Shown piece after piece: positions 41,558 to 50,721 of a stretch of 64,000 nt of DNA (positions are counted from its first letter, which is position 1; each line of letters begins with the position of its first letter). The notes under the pieces were generated by a model, which had not been told where the DNA came from, did no database searches, and was given only the letters and a program-made list of their open reading frames with translations. The stretch lies in the NCBI GenBank assembly GCA_035463295.1, contig DATHTK010000099.1, forward strand, positions 1 to 64,000, in the 5' to 3' direction. Source of the stretch: DATHTK01 sp035463295. Lineage in GTDB: Bacteria; Actinomycetota; Rubrobacteria; Rubrobacterales; Rubrobacteraceae. A program made the translations under genes and the position numbers.

Positions 41558-43366
41558 GTGGAGAGAGGCGGACACGCAAACGGGGCCACCGAGCGCTACG
41601 AGGTGCGCGAGCACGATGTCTTGATCATCGGCGCGGGGGGCGCGGGCCTCCGGGCGGCGGTAGAGGCCGCCGAGGCCGGGCTCTCGGTCGGCGTGGTGAC
41701 GAAGTCGCTCTTGGGGAAGGCGCACACCGTCATGGCGGAGGGCGGCATAGCCGCGGCGGTCGGCAACGTGGACCCCGACGACTCCTGGCGCCAGCACTTT
41801 ATCGACACGATGAACAGCGGCAAGATGCTCAACAACTGGCGGATGGTCGAGCACTTCACCAAGGAGGCGCCCGAGAGGGTGTTCGAGCTCGAGCAGTGGG
41901 GCGCGCTCTTCAACCGCACGCCGCAGGGCAGGATCTCGCAGCGCCCGTTCGGCGGGCATACGTACCGCAGGCTCTGCCACGTCGGCGACAGGACCGGGCT
42001 GGAGATGATCCGGACGCTCCAGGAGAAGACCCTCGCGACCGACGCGAAGGTCTACATGGAGACGACCGTCACCAAGCTCTTAAAGGACGGCAGCGGCCGC
42101 GTGGTCGGCGCGCTGGCCTACACCCGCGAGTCGGGCGAGTTCGTCCACTTCAAGACGAAGGCCGTCATCATGGCGACCGGCGGATGGGGCCGCATCTACA
42201 AGGTCACCTCCAACTCCTGGGAGGGGACCGGCGACGGGGTCGTTCTCGCCTACGACGCCGGGGCGGAGCTCGTCGACATGGAGATGGTGCAGTTCCACCC
42301 GACCGGGATGGTCTGGCCTCCAGGTGTCCGCGGGTTGCTCGTCACCGAGGGCGTGCGTGGGGAGGGCGGCCTCCTGAGGAACTCCGAGGGCGAGCGCTAC
42401 ATGGAGAAGTACGACCCCGAGAAGATGGAGCTCAGCACGCGCGACGTCGTGGCCCGGGCCAACTACACCGAGGTCACCGAGGGTAGGGGAAGCGAGCACG
42501 GCGGTGTCTACCTGGACATCACGCACCTCGGCTACGAGGGCATCATGAAGAAGCTGCCGACCATGCACGAGCAGTTCCTCAAGCTCGCCGACATAGACAT
42601 CTCCAGGGAGCCGATGGAGGTCTTCCCGACGGTCCACTACACGATGGGCGGCATCAAGGTCGACCCGGATAACTGCGAGACGAGCATCCCGGGGCTCTTC
42701 GCGGCCGGCGAGTGCGCCGGCGGGTTGCACGGAGCCAACCGCCTTGGGGGGAACTCGCTCTCCGACCTGCTCGTCTTCGGCCGCCGGGCCGGTATCGGAG
42801 TGGTCGAGTACGTCGGGGGGAGCGCGCACGGCGCCGAGATAGAAGAGAGGGAGATTCAGACCGAGATACAGCGTGTCCTCGACCCGCTGGAGAAGCCCGC
42901 CGGCGACGGCGACGAGAGTCCGTACCTCATGCAGCAGGAGCTCCAGACGGCGATGATGGAGCACGCGAACCTCATGCGCAACGAGGAGTCGCTCAAGGAG
43001 GGTCTGGGCAAGATCCTCGCGCTCAAGGACCGCTTGCCAAGAGTCAAGGTGGGGGGGACCAGGCTCTTCAACCCCGGCTGGCATACGGCCCAGGACATAC
43101 GCTACCTGATCCAGATCTCCGAGATCATCCTCCGAACGGCCCTCGAGCGCAAGGAGCGCCGCGGAGCGCAGTGGAGGCTGGACTTCGACGGCCCGGACGA
43201 GGAGCTTGGCAAGATCAATTTCATCGTCAAGAAGGACCCGCAGGGCGAGGTAGGCATCGAGAGGCGCGAGATATCGCCGTTGCCAGAGCACCTGGCCTCG
43301 CTGCTAGAAGGCAAGGTAGCCGACATGGCCGGCGGAGAGAAGCGCGGCGCGGAGAGCCAGTTCTGA
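41558..43366 (+). CDS. sdhA: Succinate dehydrogenase/fumarate reductase flavoprotein subunit
   Basis: A 602-residue flavoprotein. The FAD Rossmann start is VLIIGAGGAGLRAAVEAAEAGL (about 24-45). A covalent-FAD-like KAHTVMAEGGIAAAVGN lies near 62, ATGGWGRIYKVTSNSWEGTGDGV in the middle, HYTMGGIKV near the active-site His, and the C-terminal RR-EISPLPEHL. It oxidises succinate to fumarate in the TCA cycle, passing electrons to sdhB. GTG start. Confidence 0.93.
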   Translation: MERGGHANGATERYEVREHDVLIIGAGGAGLRAAVEAAEAGLSVGVVTKSLLGKAHTVMAEGGIAAAVGNVDPDDSWRQHFIDTMNSGKMLNNWRMVEHFTKEAPERVFELEQWGALFNRTPQGRISQRPFGGHTYRRLCHVGDRTGLEMIRTLQEKTLATDAKVYMETTVTKLLKDGSGRVVGALAYTRESGEFVHFKTKAVIMATGGWGRIYKVTSNSWEGTGDGVVLAYDAGAELVDMEMVQFHPTGMVWPPGVRGLLVTEGVRGEGGLLRNSEGERYMEKYDPEKMELSTRDVVARANYTEVTEGRGSEHGGVYLDITHLGYEGIMKKLPTMHEQFLKLADIDISREPMEVFPTVHYTMGGIKVDPDNCETSIPGLFAAGECAGGLHGANRLGGNSLSDLLVFGRRAGIGVVEYVGGSAHGAEIEEREIQTEIQRVLDPLEKPAGDGDESPYLMQQELQTAMMEHANLMRNEESLKEGLGKILALKDRLPRVKVGGTRLFNPGWHTAQDIRYLIQISEIILRTALERKERRGAQWRLDFDGPDEELGKINFIVKKDPQGEVGIERREISPLPEHLASLLEGKVADMAGGEKRGAESQF

Positions 43367-43424
43367 GGGCCAGCGACCGTCACGCCTCACGCCGAGTCCC
43401 ACGCTAGGAGGAAGAGACCGAGAC

Positions 43425-44264
43425 ATGAGCGAAGGAAACGGCAACGTCCCCTCCAAGGCCTACGCCCCGGTCGAGGACACGGAGCTGGGGCGTGAGGAAG
43501 GCAAGACGACGAAGTTGAAGATCTTCCGCGGCGATGCCAACGGCGGGGAGGAAGTCGAGTACGAGATCCCGCTGGTCGAGGGGATGGTCGTTCTCGACGC
43601 GGTCCTCTACGTTCAGGCGCACGAGGCGAACGACCTGGCGGTACGCTGGAACTGCAAGGCGGCCCACTGCGGCTCGTGCAGCGCGGAGATCAACGGCAAA
43701 CCCAAGCTGCTGTGCAAGACGCGCGTCGAGGAGTTCGAGGGAGACATCCACGTCCAGCCCTTGCGGGCCTTCCCGGTCGTAAAGGACCTGGTCTCGGACG
43801 TCTCGTGGAACTACGAGGTCTCGAAGGGGATACCCGCCTTCCACTCCGCCGAGCAGGCGCCGTTCACGATGCACGAGGAGGACGTCGAGCGCCTCTACGA
43901 GCCGAAGAAGTGCATCGAGTGCTTTATGTGTCAGGACGTCTGCCACGTCCTGCGCACACACCACAAGCACGCCGAGTTCGCCGGTCCGCGTTTCTTCGTG
44001 CGCTCCCAGTGGCTCGAGATGCACCCGATGGACGATCGCGACCGCCTGCAGTACCTCAAGGAGGACGAGGGTCTCGGCTTCTGCAACATCACCAAGTGCT
44101 GCACGGAGGTCTGCCCGGTCGGCATCAAGATAACCGACAACTCGATCATCCCCCTCAAGGAGCGCGTCGCCGACGAGTACTACGACCCGGCGAAGTGGCT
44201 GATGCGCAAGATCCGGGGCCGCCCAAACGCCCGGAGCGACGGGGCTTCCCCGAACGGGCGATAA
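43425..44264 (+). CDS. sdhB: Succinate dehydrogenase iron-sulfur subunit
   Basis: A 279-residue protein with the 2Fe-2S motif (CKAAHCGSCSAEINGKPKLLC) and two further Cys clusters (CIECFMCQDVC and CNITKCCTEVCPVGIK) for 4Fe-4S and 3Fe-4S centres. The N-terminal ~35 residues are extra and charged. It passes electrons from SdhA to quinone at the anchor. ATG 43425 is 59 bases after sdhA, with GGAGGAAGAG as ribosome site. Confidence 0.93.
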   Translation: MSEGNGNVPSKAYAPVEDTELGREEGKTTKLKIFRGDANGGEEVEYEIPLVEGMVVLDAVLYVQAHEANDLAVRWNCKAAHCGSCSAEINGKPKLLCKTRVEEFEGDIHVQPLRAFPVVKDLVSDVSWNYEVSKGIPAFHSAEQAPFTMHEEDVERLYEPKKCIECFMCQDVCHVLRTHHKHAEFAGPRFFVRSQWLEMHPMDDRDRLQYLKEDEGLGFCNITKCCTEVCPVGIKITDNSIIPLKERVADEYYDPAKWLMRKIRGRPNARSDGASPNGR

Positions 44265-44421
44265 GCGGCATCCGGTCTCGGGCACCGATAGGGAGCGGGT
44301 CGCTTCCTACTCGTGGGTTTCGAGACTATGCTGAGTTCGTCCGTCTCCAAAGGCCTCGTGCGAGGCTATACGGGGCGAGAGCCAGGTGTCGTCATACCTG
44401 TAGTCCGACGCCTGCGAAGAG

Positions 44422-44494
44422 AGCGGACGACGGGCTTCGAACCCGCGACCTCCAGCTTGGGAAGCTGGCGCTCTACCAACTGAGCTACGTCCGC
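44422..44494 (-). tRNA. tRNA-Gly (anticodon CCC)
   Basis: 73 nt on the minus strand. Acceptor GCGGACG pairs with CGTCCGC and T is the discriminator. The D-arm is GCTCAGTTGGTAGAGC, the anticodon stem-loop CCAGC-TTCCCAA-GCTGG (anticodon CCC), and the T-arm CGGGTTCGAAGCCCG. CCA is not encoded. Confidence 0.95.
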
Positions 44495-44538
44495 GTGAGG
44501 GGGCATTTTACCACGCCGGGCGCTACGCTATCTCCGGG

Positions 44539-45042
44539 ATGAAAGCACCGGAGTACCGGTACTGTCCCCGCTGCGGCGGCCGGTTCGAGGGGCGCCTCTT
44601 GAAAGAGGGCGACCCCGAGCGGCTGGTGTGCGGCTCGTGCTCGTTCGTCTTCTACCTCGGGCCGAAGCTTGTGGCGGGCCTGATCTTCGAGCTCGACGGC
44701 GGGATAGTCCTCATACAGCGCGCCATCGAACCCGGCTACGGGAAGTGGACCTTCCCGGGCGGCTTCGTCGAGCGGGGGGAGGTCGCCGAGGCCGCAGCCG
44801 AGCGCGAGACGCGCGAGGAGACGGGGGTCGAGGTCGAGGCCGGCGCCATCGTGGGCCTCTACACCTACGAGGGTGAGATCCCCGCCATCGCCGTATTCTC
44901 CGGTCGAGCGGTAGCCGGCGAGCCCACGCCCCTGGACGAGACGCTGGCCGTAAGGAGCTTTCCGAAAGACGCGCTGCCGTGGGCAAAGCTGGCCTTTCCG
45001 AGCACGCACCACGCGCTAAAGGACTACCTCGGAGGGTCTTGA
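44539..45042 (+). CDS. NUDIX hydrolase with N-terminal zinc ribbon
   Basis: A 167-residue NUDIX. The N-terminal zinc-ribbon (CPRCGGRF and CGSCSFVF, residues 9-36) is followed by the NUDIX box GGFVERGEVAEAAAERETREETGVEVEAG (about 75-105, GX5EX7REUXEEXGU pattern). It hydrolyses a nucleoside diphosphate-linked compound; the zinc-ribbon form is common in NADH/ADP-ribose-type pyrophosphatases (the real substrate is unknown). It converges with coaC, overlapping it by 19 bases on opposite strands. Confidence 0.85.
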   Translation: MKAPEYRYCPRCGGRFEGRLLKEGDPERLVCGSCSFVFYLGPKLVAGLIFELDGGIVLIQRAIEPGYGKWTFPGGFVERGEVAEAAAERETREETGVEVEAGAIVGLYTYEGEIPAIAVFSGRAVAGEPTPLDETLAVRSFPKDALPWAKLAFPSTHHALKDYLGGS

Positions 45043-45596
45043 CCCTTGTCAGAGAGGGCGAGTCTCACGGCCTCGGCTATCTCGGCCTCCTCGGCCAACC
45101 GACCGATGCCCGGCTCCTCCTCCGCGGATGCCATGAGCCCCTCCGCCGGGCCGACAAAGCGGTGGCCCCAGCCCTTCAGGATCTCTGCGTTTCGCATCGT
45201 GGCAGGGCTGCTCCACATCTCCGGGTTCATCGCCGGCGCCCAAAGGACCTCTCTCGCGCCGGCGAGGATGGTCGCGGCGAGCAGGTCGTCGCCGAGGCCG
45301 ACGGAGACCCTCGCCATCGCGTCGGCGGTGGCCGGGGCGACGAGGACGAGGTCGGCCCAGCGGGCGAGTGAGACGTGCTCGACCCGGCCGGAGCGCTCCC
45401 ACCAGGTCTCGTCGGTGTGGACGCTTTCTCCGGCGGCTATCGCGAGAGTCTCCTCGGGCACGAAGCGGAACGCGGCCCTTGTGGCGACAACCCGCACCTC
45501 GTGGCCCGCCTCCCTGAGACGACGGATCACCCCCGGCGCTTTGTAGGCGGCTATGCCGCCCGTTACTCCCACTAGTATCTTCGCGGCATCCTGCAC
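45024..45596 (-). CDS. coaC: Flavoprotein, phosphopantothenoylcysteine decarboxylase (CoaC/Dfp-like)
   Basis: A 190-residue HFCD flavoprotein. GVTGGIAAYKAPGVIRRL (FMN-binding, near residue 10), VEHVSLARWADLVLVAPATADAMARVSVGLGDDLL, and APAMNPEMWSSPATMRN (the PASANT-like motif) mark the family. It would decarboxylate phosphopantothenoylcysteine in CoA synthesis. The CoaB domain usually fused in bacteria is absent, so this is the decarboxylase half only or a related flavin prenyltransferase-like protein. GTG start. Confidence 0.8.
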   Translation of the reverse strand: MQDAAKILVGVTGGIAAYKAPGVIRRLREAGHEVRVVATRAAFRFVPEETLAIAAGESVHTDETWWERSGRVEHVSLARWADLVLVAPATADAMARVSVGLGDDLLAATILAGAREVLWAPAMNPEMWSSPATMRNAEILKGWGHRFVGPAEGLMASAEEEPGIGRLAEEAEIAEAVRLALSDKGQDPPR

Positions 45597-45750
45597 GGCG
45601 TGCAGTATATCCGAGACGGCTCCAGACCGGGGATGAGAACGGGGGTGCGGGATGATACTATACGTGCCCCGGTCCGCTGGGCCGGCGGAAAGACGAGAGG
45701 GCGCGAGAGACCTTGACGGACCGGATCACAAGCGAGAAGGGCTGAGGCAG

Positions 45751-45927
45751 GTGGCGAGCAAGGCACAGAGCCTGCGCTGGCTAGAGGGGATCCGGCGTTC
45801 CCAGCGGTTGATCGACCGCGAGGAGCGCCGCAAGGAGGAGATCCTAGGCATTTTCCGCGAGCTCTACGACATCTCTTCGCGCCGCTTCGATCCCCCGGAT
45901 TTTCCCCCGTGGCGGTCGCCGTGGTAG
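45751..45927 (+). CDS. Small hypothetical protein, 58 aa
   Basis: GTG 45751 is preferred over the ATG at 45652 because upstream residues look random. The product (VASKAQSLRWLEGIRRSQRL, then IDREERRKEEILGIFRELYDISSRRFDPPDF) is a charged helix with a Pro-rich end, a soluble small protein. GAAGGGCTGAGGCAG is a possible ribosome site. No family recognised. Confidence 0.5.
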   Translation: MASKAQSLRWLEGIRRSQRLIDREERRKEEILGIFRELYDISSRRFDPPDFPPWRSPW

Positions 45928-45997
45928 TGCCCCGTCTCTAGCTCCCGGTCTTGTCCATGCCCGGCACGCGGCCGGCATACCCCGTTATGATACGAGC

Positions 45998-46780
45998 ATG
46001 GAGAAGACGCTGAAAGGCAGGGTGGCGATCGTTACCGGCGCCTCGAGCGGCATCGGGGAGGCGACAGCCAGGGAGCTCGCCGCCAGAGGAGCCTCCGTCG
46101 TGCTCGCCGCCAGGGATACCGGAAGCATCACGGCTCTGGAGCAGTTTATTTCGGCCGCACGTGGCCGGGCGCTGGCCGTGGGCACCGACGTCTCAGACAG
46201 AGGCTCCGTCGAGGAGCTGTTGGGCAGGACCATCGAGGCTTTCGGTCGGGTGGACGTTCTGGTAAACAACGCGGGCCTCGGGCTCTCCGGCCGCGTGGCG
46301 GAGTTGCGCGCCGAGGATCTGCGCTACGTATTCGAGGTGAACACTGTGGGGCCGCTGAACTGCATCCAGGCTGCGCTGCCGTGGATGGGGAGGGGGGCGA
46401 GGATCATCAACGTCTCCTCGGTCGTGGGCAAGCGCTCGGTCCCGAAGGTCGGGGGCTACTGCGCGACGAAGTTCGCCCTGAACGCCCTCTCCGACGCCCT
46501 GCGGGTCGAGGTCGCTGACCGCGGCGTCACCGTCACGAGCGTCTACCCCGGCACGACCCGTACCTCCTTCCGGGACAACTCCCGCCGCACGAAAGACGAG
46601 AAGCGCGGCTGGCGCCCTAGAGGGGTGACCGCGGAGAAGGTGGCCGAGAAGATCGCGGCCGCCGCAGAGAAGGGTCCTCGCGACGTGTACGTCACCCTTC
46701 CGGACCGGCTCTACGTCGCGGCGACGGCGCTGCTCCCCGGCCTTACCGATCGCGCCCTGCGTGCCTGGGCTAGGGACTAG
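45998..46780 (+). CDS. Short-chain dehydrogenase/reductase
   Basis: A 260-residue SDR. TGASSGIG is at residues about 14-21, NNAGL near 92, and YCATK (Tyr/Lys pair) near 155. The Arg-rich tail (RGWRPRGVTAEKVAEKIAA) resembles YdfG/Dltd-like NADP-dependent SDRs. An oxidoreductase of unknown substrate; the next gene starts one base after the stop (GTG 46782), suggesting co-transcription. Confidence 0.85.
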   Translation: MEKTLKGRVAIVTGASSGIGEATARELAARGASVVLAARDTGSITALEQFISAARGRALAVGTDVSDRGSVEELLGRTIEAFGRVDVLVNNAGLGLSGRVAELRAEDLRYVFEVNTVGPLNCIQAALPWMGRGARIINVSSVVGKRSVPKVGGYCATKFALNALSDALRVEVADRGVTVTSVYPGTTRTSFRDNSRRTKDEKRGWRPRGVTAEKVAEKIAAAAEKGPRDVYVTLPDRLYVAATALLPGLTDRALRAWARD

Positions 46781-46781
46781 C

Positions 46782-47408
46782 GTGGGCTTCGAGGAGAGCG
46801 CGCTAGCGAGGCTCCGCCGCTACCGCGGCGAGGCCGACCGCGCGCTCGGTCTGATGCAGGAGGCAGAGGAGGCCACCCAGCGCTTCTCCGAACTCCTCTT
46901 CGACGGCCTCGAGCGGACGGCGGCGCTCGGCCGCGAGGCCGGCTTCGACGCCGACGCCGGACGAACGGATAGGACCCTCGCGCTCCGGGTGGCCGCCTCG
47001 TGTGGCGAAGAGGCCCGGGTCGTCTTCGGGCCCGTTGGCGGCGCAGCGGCGGAGACCGACGAGGACCTTATGCACGAGGAGCTCAGCCGCTACGTCCTCG
47101 ACCCTTCCGGTTACTCGGGGCGCATCCTCGGGTTCTCTGAGGTCGTCGGGGAGGCGCCCTCTCAGGTCTTCGCCGTCTACCGCGACGGCGTCTGGAAGAC
47201 GAAGGGTGCATTCGTGGAGAAGGCGCGCGGCAGGATAGACGACCCGGAAGAGGTCCTGCACGGGTTCTCTCTGCGGGTGCTCGGGAGGCTCGTGGATCTC
47301 GCGGCGCCCACAAGCGGCGCCGGGCGGCGCTGGACCGAGAGGCCGTACGCCCTCGATGACCTCCTGGCGGGGAGAAGGTTCCCCACCGAGACGCGCTGGT
47401 TCAGGTAG
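46782..47408 (+). CDS. Hypothetical protein, 208 aa
   Basis: GTG 46782 lies one base after the SDR stop, favoured over ATG 46761 which overlaps it. The N-terminal half is helical (RLRRYRGEADRALGLMQEAEEATQRFSELLFDGL); the rest is mixed alpha/beta (VVFGPVGGAAAETDEDLMHEELSRYVLD, SGRILGFSEVVGEAPSQVFAVYRDGVWK). No known family and no motif I recognise. It is convergent with the winged-helix gene at 47401 (eight-base overlap). Confidence 0.6.
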   Translation: MGFEESALARLRRYRGEADRALGLMQEAEEATQRFSELLFDGLERTAALGREAGFDADAGRTDRTLALRVAASCGEEARVVFGPVGGAAAETDEDLMHEELSRYVLDPSGYSGRILGFSEVVGEAPSQVFAVYRDGVWKTKGAFVEKARGRIDDPEEVLHGFSLRVLGRLVDLAAPTSGAGRRWTERPYALDDLLAGRRFPTETRWFR

Positions 47409-47745
47409 CCGCCTCGCCTGTCGAGCTCTTCACCGAGCGGATCTCGTAGGCCGCCTCTCCGGCCCTCGGGCGCGGGTAAAGCAGCCCTCTTTCGACCAGT
47501 TCCTCGAACGCCGCTGCGATCTCGGCGTCGGTGCTCCCTATAAGGGTGTTCCGGAGGTCTCTGCGGTTGATCTCACCTCGCCCGAGAAAGGAGCAGAGGC
47601 CAGCGTACAGGACTAGCGAGACGGGGGAGAGGGGGAGAGCCCAGACCTCCGGCTCGTACCAGAACTCCTCGACCCCGGCGGCGTTCGGGGGGCGCTCTCC
47701 GCGGGCGTCGTGGAGGGACGTTACCTCGGGCAGCTCCCAGGTCAC
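47401..47745 (-). CDS. Small winged-helix protein following the beta-CASP gene
   Basis: 114 residues; GTG 47745 overlaps the stop of the beta-CASP gene by one base, so the real start is there and not at 47943. The C-terminal half (RGEINRRDLRNTLIGSTDAEIAAAFEELVERGLLYPRPRAGEAAYEI) looks like a winged helix. The N-terminal part (VTWELPEVTSLHDARGE) has no assigned fold. Probably co-translated with the upstream nuclease-like protein and its partner. Confidence 0.65.
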   Translation of the reverse strand: MTWELPEVTSLHDARGERPPNAAGVEEFWYEPEVWALPLSPVSLVLYAGLCSFLGRGEINRRDLRNTLIGSTDAEIAAAFEELVERGLLYPRPRAGEAAYEIRSVKSSTGEAAT

Positions 47746-50234
47746 TAGAGCACGGTGCGGACCGTCTCGCCGACTGCCGGCGTGTGGATCTTGTGCTTCG
47801 GGGCGAGCCTGAAGGCGAGGTCGCTGATGCGCCGCTTGGAGCCGTGGATCAGGATGATCTGGCGCGGGTTGAGCTGCTCGGTGATACCGAGCAGCTCTTC
47901 CTGGGTGCAGTGGGCCGCAAAGCTTACCCGCTCTACGCGCCACCGCTGCTCCTCGCCGGCGGCTCGGTGCGTCCCATAAGAGGAGGCCGCGTTGGACGGC
48001 AGGATCACCGCGTTCTGCGGGCTCCCTTCGAGCCGGCGGCGGTAGAAGGCGCTGGCCCCGCCCTGCATCGTTACCGGAGAGGCGATGACCGCGCAGGGGT
48101 TCGTGAGGATGCGCTCGCGCGCCGTGTCGTCGTTGGCGACCGCCCGGATGTTCTCGGTGAAGAATAGCTCCCGCGGGTCGGTGTGCTGCAAGTAAGGCTT
48201 CATGTACTTGAGTTGCTCCGCGTAGAGCCGTTCCGAGGTCGTCACCACCGAGCCGTCCACGTAGATAAAGACGTCCTTGTCCAACCCGTACTCCCGACCG
48301 TAGTGCTTGAGACCGAGGATGATCTCCTGCGCCTGCCCCAGCGCGTAGGTCGGGATGAGGACCGTGCCCCCCCGCTCCTGCGTCGTCTCGTTTACTACCT
48401 CGATCATCTTGTGAATCGATTCGGAAAAGGGTTGGGGCTTCTGGTCGGCGAGGGTGGCCTCCATGATCAGGAGGTCGATATCTCTCACGTTGGGGAGGCG
48501 GGCCGACGGGATCGAGAAGTGGTCCTCCATGCAGATATCCCCGGTATGGAAGACGGTTGCGGGGCCGGACCGGGCGAGGACGCTCGCCGCGCCGAGGATG
48601 TGGCCGCTCTCGGTCAGCGTGATCTCGGCGTCCCCTATGTTAAAGGGCTTGCTGAAGGGCACGGGGACGAGCCGCTTCTTGACCTCGTGGATGGGCGCTC
48701 CGCCCGCGAGCCCGCCGCCCATCGCCGCGTGGTCGTTCAGAGCGCTGACGATGAGCTTGGCCGAAGGTGGGGTGCAGTAGATGGGCACCGCGGGCTGGTC
48801 GCGCACAAGTAGGGACAGCGCCCCGCAGTGGTCCAGGTGCGCGTGCGTCACGACCGCAGCGTCGAGGCCTCTTATCCTCTTGAAGTCTGGCGCCACCGGA
48901 CCCCTGCCGTCAGGTTTGATCCCCGCGTCGACGAGCACCCGCGTCGTGCCGAAGTCGAGCAGGTGGCTGCTCCCGCCGACCTCGCCCGCCCCGCCGAGAG
49001 CGCGGAAGGAGAGCGTCGGCCGGGACCTCAGGTAGACACCGTTACCTCCCGGGGTTGCTCCGGGCTCTTCGCCGGCATCGTGGCTCTTGGCTGCCTCAGG
49101 ACTCGCTGGAGAAGGCTCCGACTCTTCGGCCTCTTCCCCGGCGGGCGTCGAGGATGGGCCGGAGGTTCGGGAGCCGCGCAGCTCGGTGTGGGCCTGGAGA
49201 ACCTTGCCCATGAACTCCAGCAGGCGGGCGGTCCGGGCGGTGCCGTCGAGGGAGGTGGGCATTGCGCCGACCTCGTTCTTTATGGCGCGCACGAGCAGCT
49301 CGCCGAAGCCCTTGTCGGTGAACCGCGCGTTTCTCAGGGCCTCCTGGATGCGGTCCCTCTCGCCGACCGCGCTCCCGAGCTCCTCGTGGAGTTCCTCTAC
49401 GCGCTCGGCGGCGCGAGCGTAAGCCTTGCGCTCCCCCTCGAGTGCTCGTTCGAGCTGGGCACCGCGGCGCTCGAGTTCGGCGATGCGTTCGTCGAGCTCG
49501 CTCCGCAGGTCCATCGCCGTGGCGGCCTGCTCCTCGGCCTTCCTCACCAGCTCCGAAGCGTCGGCGCGCTCCCCGGAGAGGACCTCGACCTCTTCGGCTA
49601 GGGCGGCCACCTGTTCCTTGGCGGCGCGCGAGGCGAAAGAGAGTTGCTCGTTCTCCTGCTTCAGGCGCTCCAGCTCCGTCTCGAGATGGCGGGTGCGGGC
49701 GTCCTCCGATGCCTTCTTCTCGGCGGCGCCCTTCTCCGCGCTCCACGCCTCCACGAGCGCTTCGACGACCCCCTCTGGCGGTTCCTCCTCGATGCTCAAC
49801 GCCGCGAGGAGCAGGCCTTCGGTGGTGTGAGCCTCGCTGAGTTCTTCCAGCTTCTCCAGGGAGAAGTCGTCGAGCGCGTCGAAGGTCTCGGGCGGGATCT
49901 GCTCCGCTATGGCCGTGCGGAAAGCGCCCCACGCTGCGGCGTCCTGCGTGATCTTGCGCGCCACCCCGCGCAGTAGCGAGTTCGCTGCCCCCGACTTGCG
50001 GGTCAACGCGTCGGCCTGTATGCCGCGGGGAAGGAGGATCTCGTCGAGGCCGGGTATAGTCTTGCAGAGATCCGCTAGCGCGCGTCGGGTGTCGAGGCGG
50101 GCGAGGCGCCTGAGAAGAAGCTCCTCCGGCAGGTCGTCGGGCGGTAGCCGGTTAGGGTTCGGCGCGAGCTTTCCAGCGTTTTCGTCGGAGATCTGGGATC
50201 TAGATCCTCCGTCTCTGGGTATGGGATCTGACAT
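47745..50234 (-). CDS. Beta-CASP metallo-beta-lactamase protein with coiled-coil N-terminus
   Basis: 829 residues. Residues about 180-300 form a coiled coil (LETELERLKQENEQLSF, then many heptads); 1-170 are helical and 360-400 are acidic and low-complexity. The catalytic domain starts near 405: THAHLDHCG (His464, His466, Asp468, His469), GHILGAASV, HTGDICM, the EAT motif and the beta-CASP His in FAAHCTQ and LIHGS are all present. It looks like a CPSF-73/Ysh1- or RNase J-like RNA nuclease. The N-terminal extension has no equivalent I know. It precedes the winged-helix gene on the same transcript. Confidence 0.85.
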   Translation of the reverse strand: MSDPIPRDGGSRSQISDENAGKLAPNPNRLPPDDLPEELLLRRLARLDTRRALADLCKTIPGLDEILLPRGIQADALTRKSGAANSLLRGVARKITQDAAAWGAFRTAIAEQIPPETFDALDDFSLEKLEELSEAHTTEGLLLAALSIEEEPPEGVVEALVEAWSAEKGAAEKKASEDARTRHLETELERLKQENEQLSFASRAAKEQVAALAEEVEVLSGERADASELVRKAEEQAATAMDLRSELDERIAELERRGAQLERALEGERKAYARAAERVEELHEELGSAVGERDRIQEALRNARFTDKGFGELLVRAIKNEVGAMPTSLDGTARTARLLEFMGKVLQAHTELRGSRTSGPSSTPAGEEAEESEPSPASPEAAKSHDAGEEPGATPGGNGVYLRSRPTLSFRALGGAGEVGGSSHLLDFGTTRVLVDAGIKPDGRGPVAPDFKRIRGLDAAVVTHAHLDHCGALSLLVRDQPAVPIYCTPPSAKLIVSALNDHAAMGGGLAGGAPIHEVKKRLVPVPFSKPFNIGDAEITLTESGHILGAASVLARSGPATVFHTGDICMEDHFSIPSARLPNVRDIDLLIMEATLADQKPQPFSESIHKMIEVVNETTQERGGTVLIPTYALGQAQEIILGLKHYGREYGLDKDVFIYVDGSVVTTSERLYAEQLKYMKPYLQHTDPRELFFTENIRAVANDDTARERILTNPCAVIASPVTMQGGASAFYRRRLEGSPQNAVILPSNAASSYGTHRAAGEEQRWRVERVSFAAHCTQEELLGITEQLNPRQIILIHGSKRRISDLAFRLAPKHKIHTPAVGETVRTVL

Positions 50235-50721
50235 GACGACTCCCTCCGCGGGTATTAATGTCTCGGAGCATCTTCATACTCACGTGATTCTATCATGGAG
50301 CCCCCGCGCCCCATTCCTCCTGATAGATGGCTGTTGCATGGCTTGACGGTACAACGTTGGCCATCCGAACCGTCGGCGAAAGATGCCTACTCGCTCCTCG
50401 AACGGGAAGAAGCTCTGACGGTGCTCCTCTGGCTCGTGGACGACGCTTACACTCTGCTCAACCGTGTACGGTCTGGACCATCGCGACCAAGCATACGGGG
50501 CCAAGGACAACGATGTGCTCGTGGCAGACTTCGCCCGTCGCTCCTAGGAGTCAATTCATCAGAAGTTAGCAGCCTCTAGCAACGTTCAAGCAACAGCAAA
50601 TCTAGCTCATTTGAGGGATGTGCTACCTGGGTCGAGGAATCTACGCTGCCAAGGCACGCAGTAGGAGCTGGTAGAGGCGCCGGCAGCCTCCGTCCTATCA
50701 ACCTGAGAGGAGCGCAGGATA
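50235..50721 (+). other. Degenerate region, possible transposase remnant
   Basis: About 490 bases without a sound gene. A frame at 50295-50579 (LEREEALTVLLWLVDDAYTLLN) resembles the start of an IS4/IS982-type transposase, then decays. Another frame downstream reads VYGLDHRDQAYGAKDNDVLV before a stop. The remnant reading is tentative. Confidence 0.3.
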
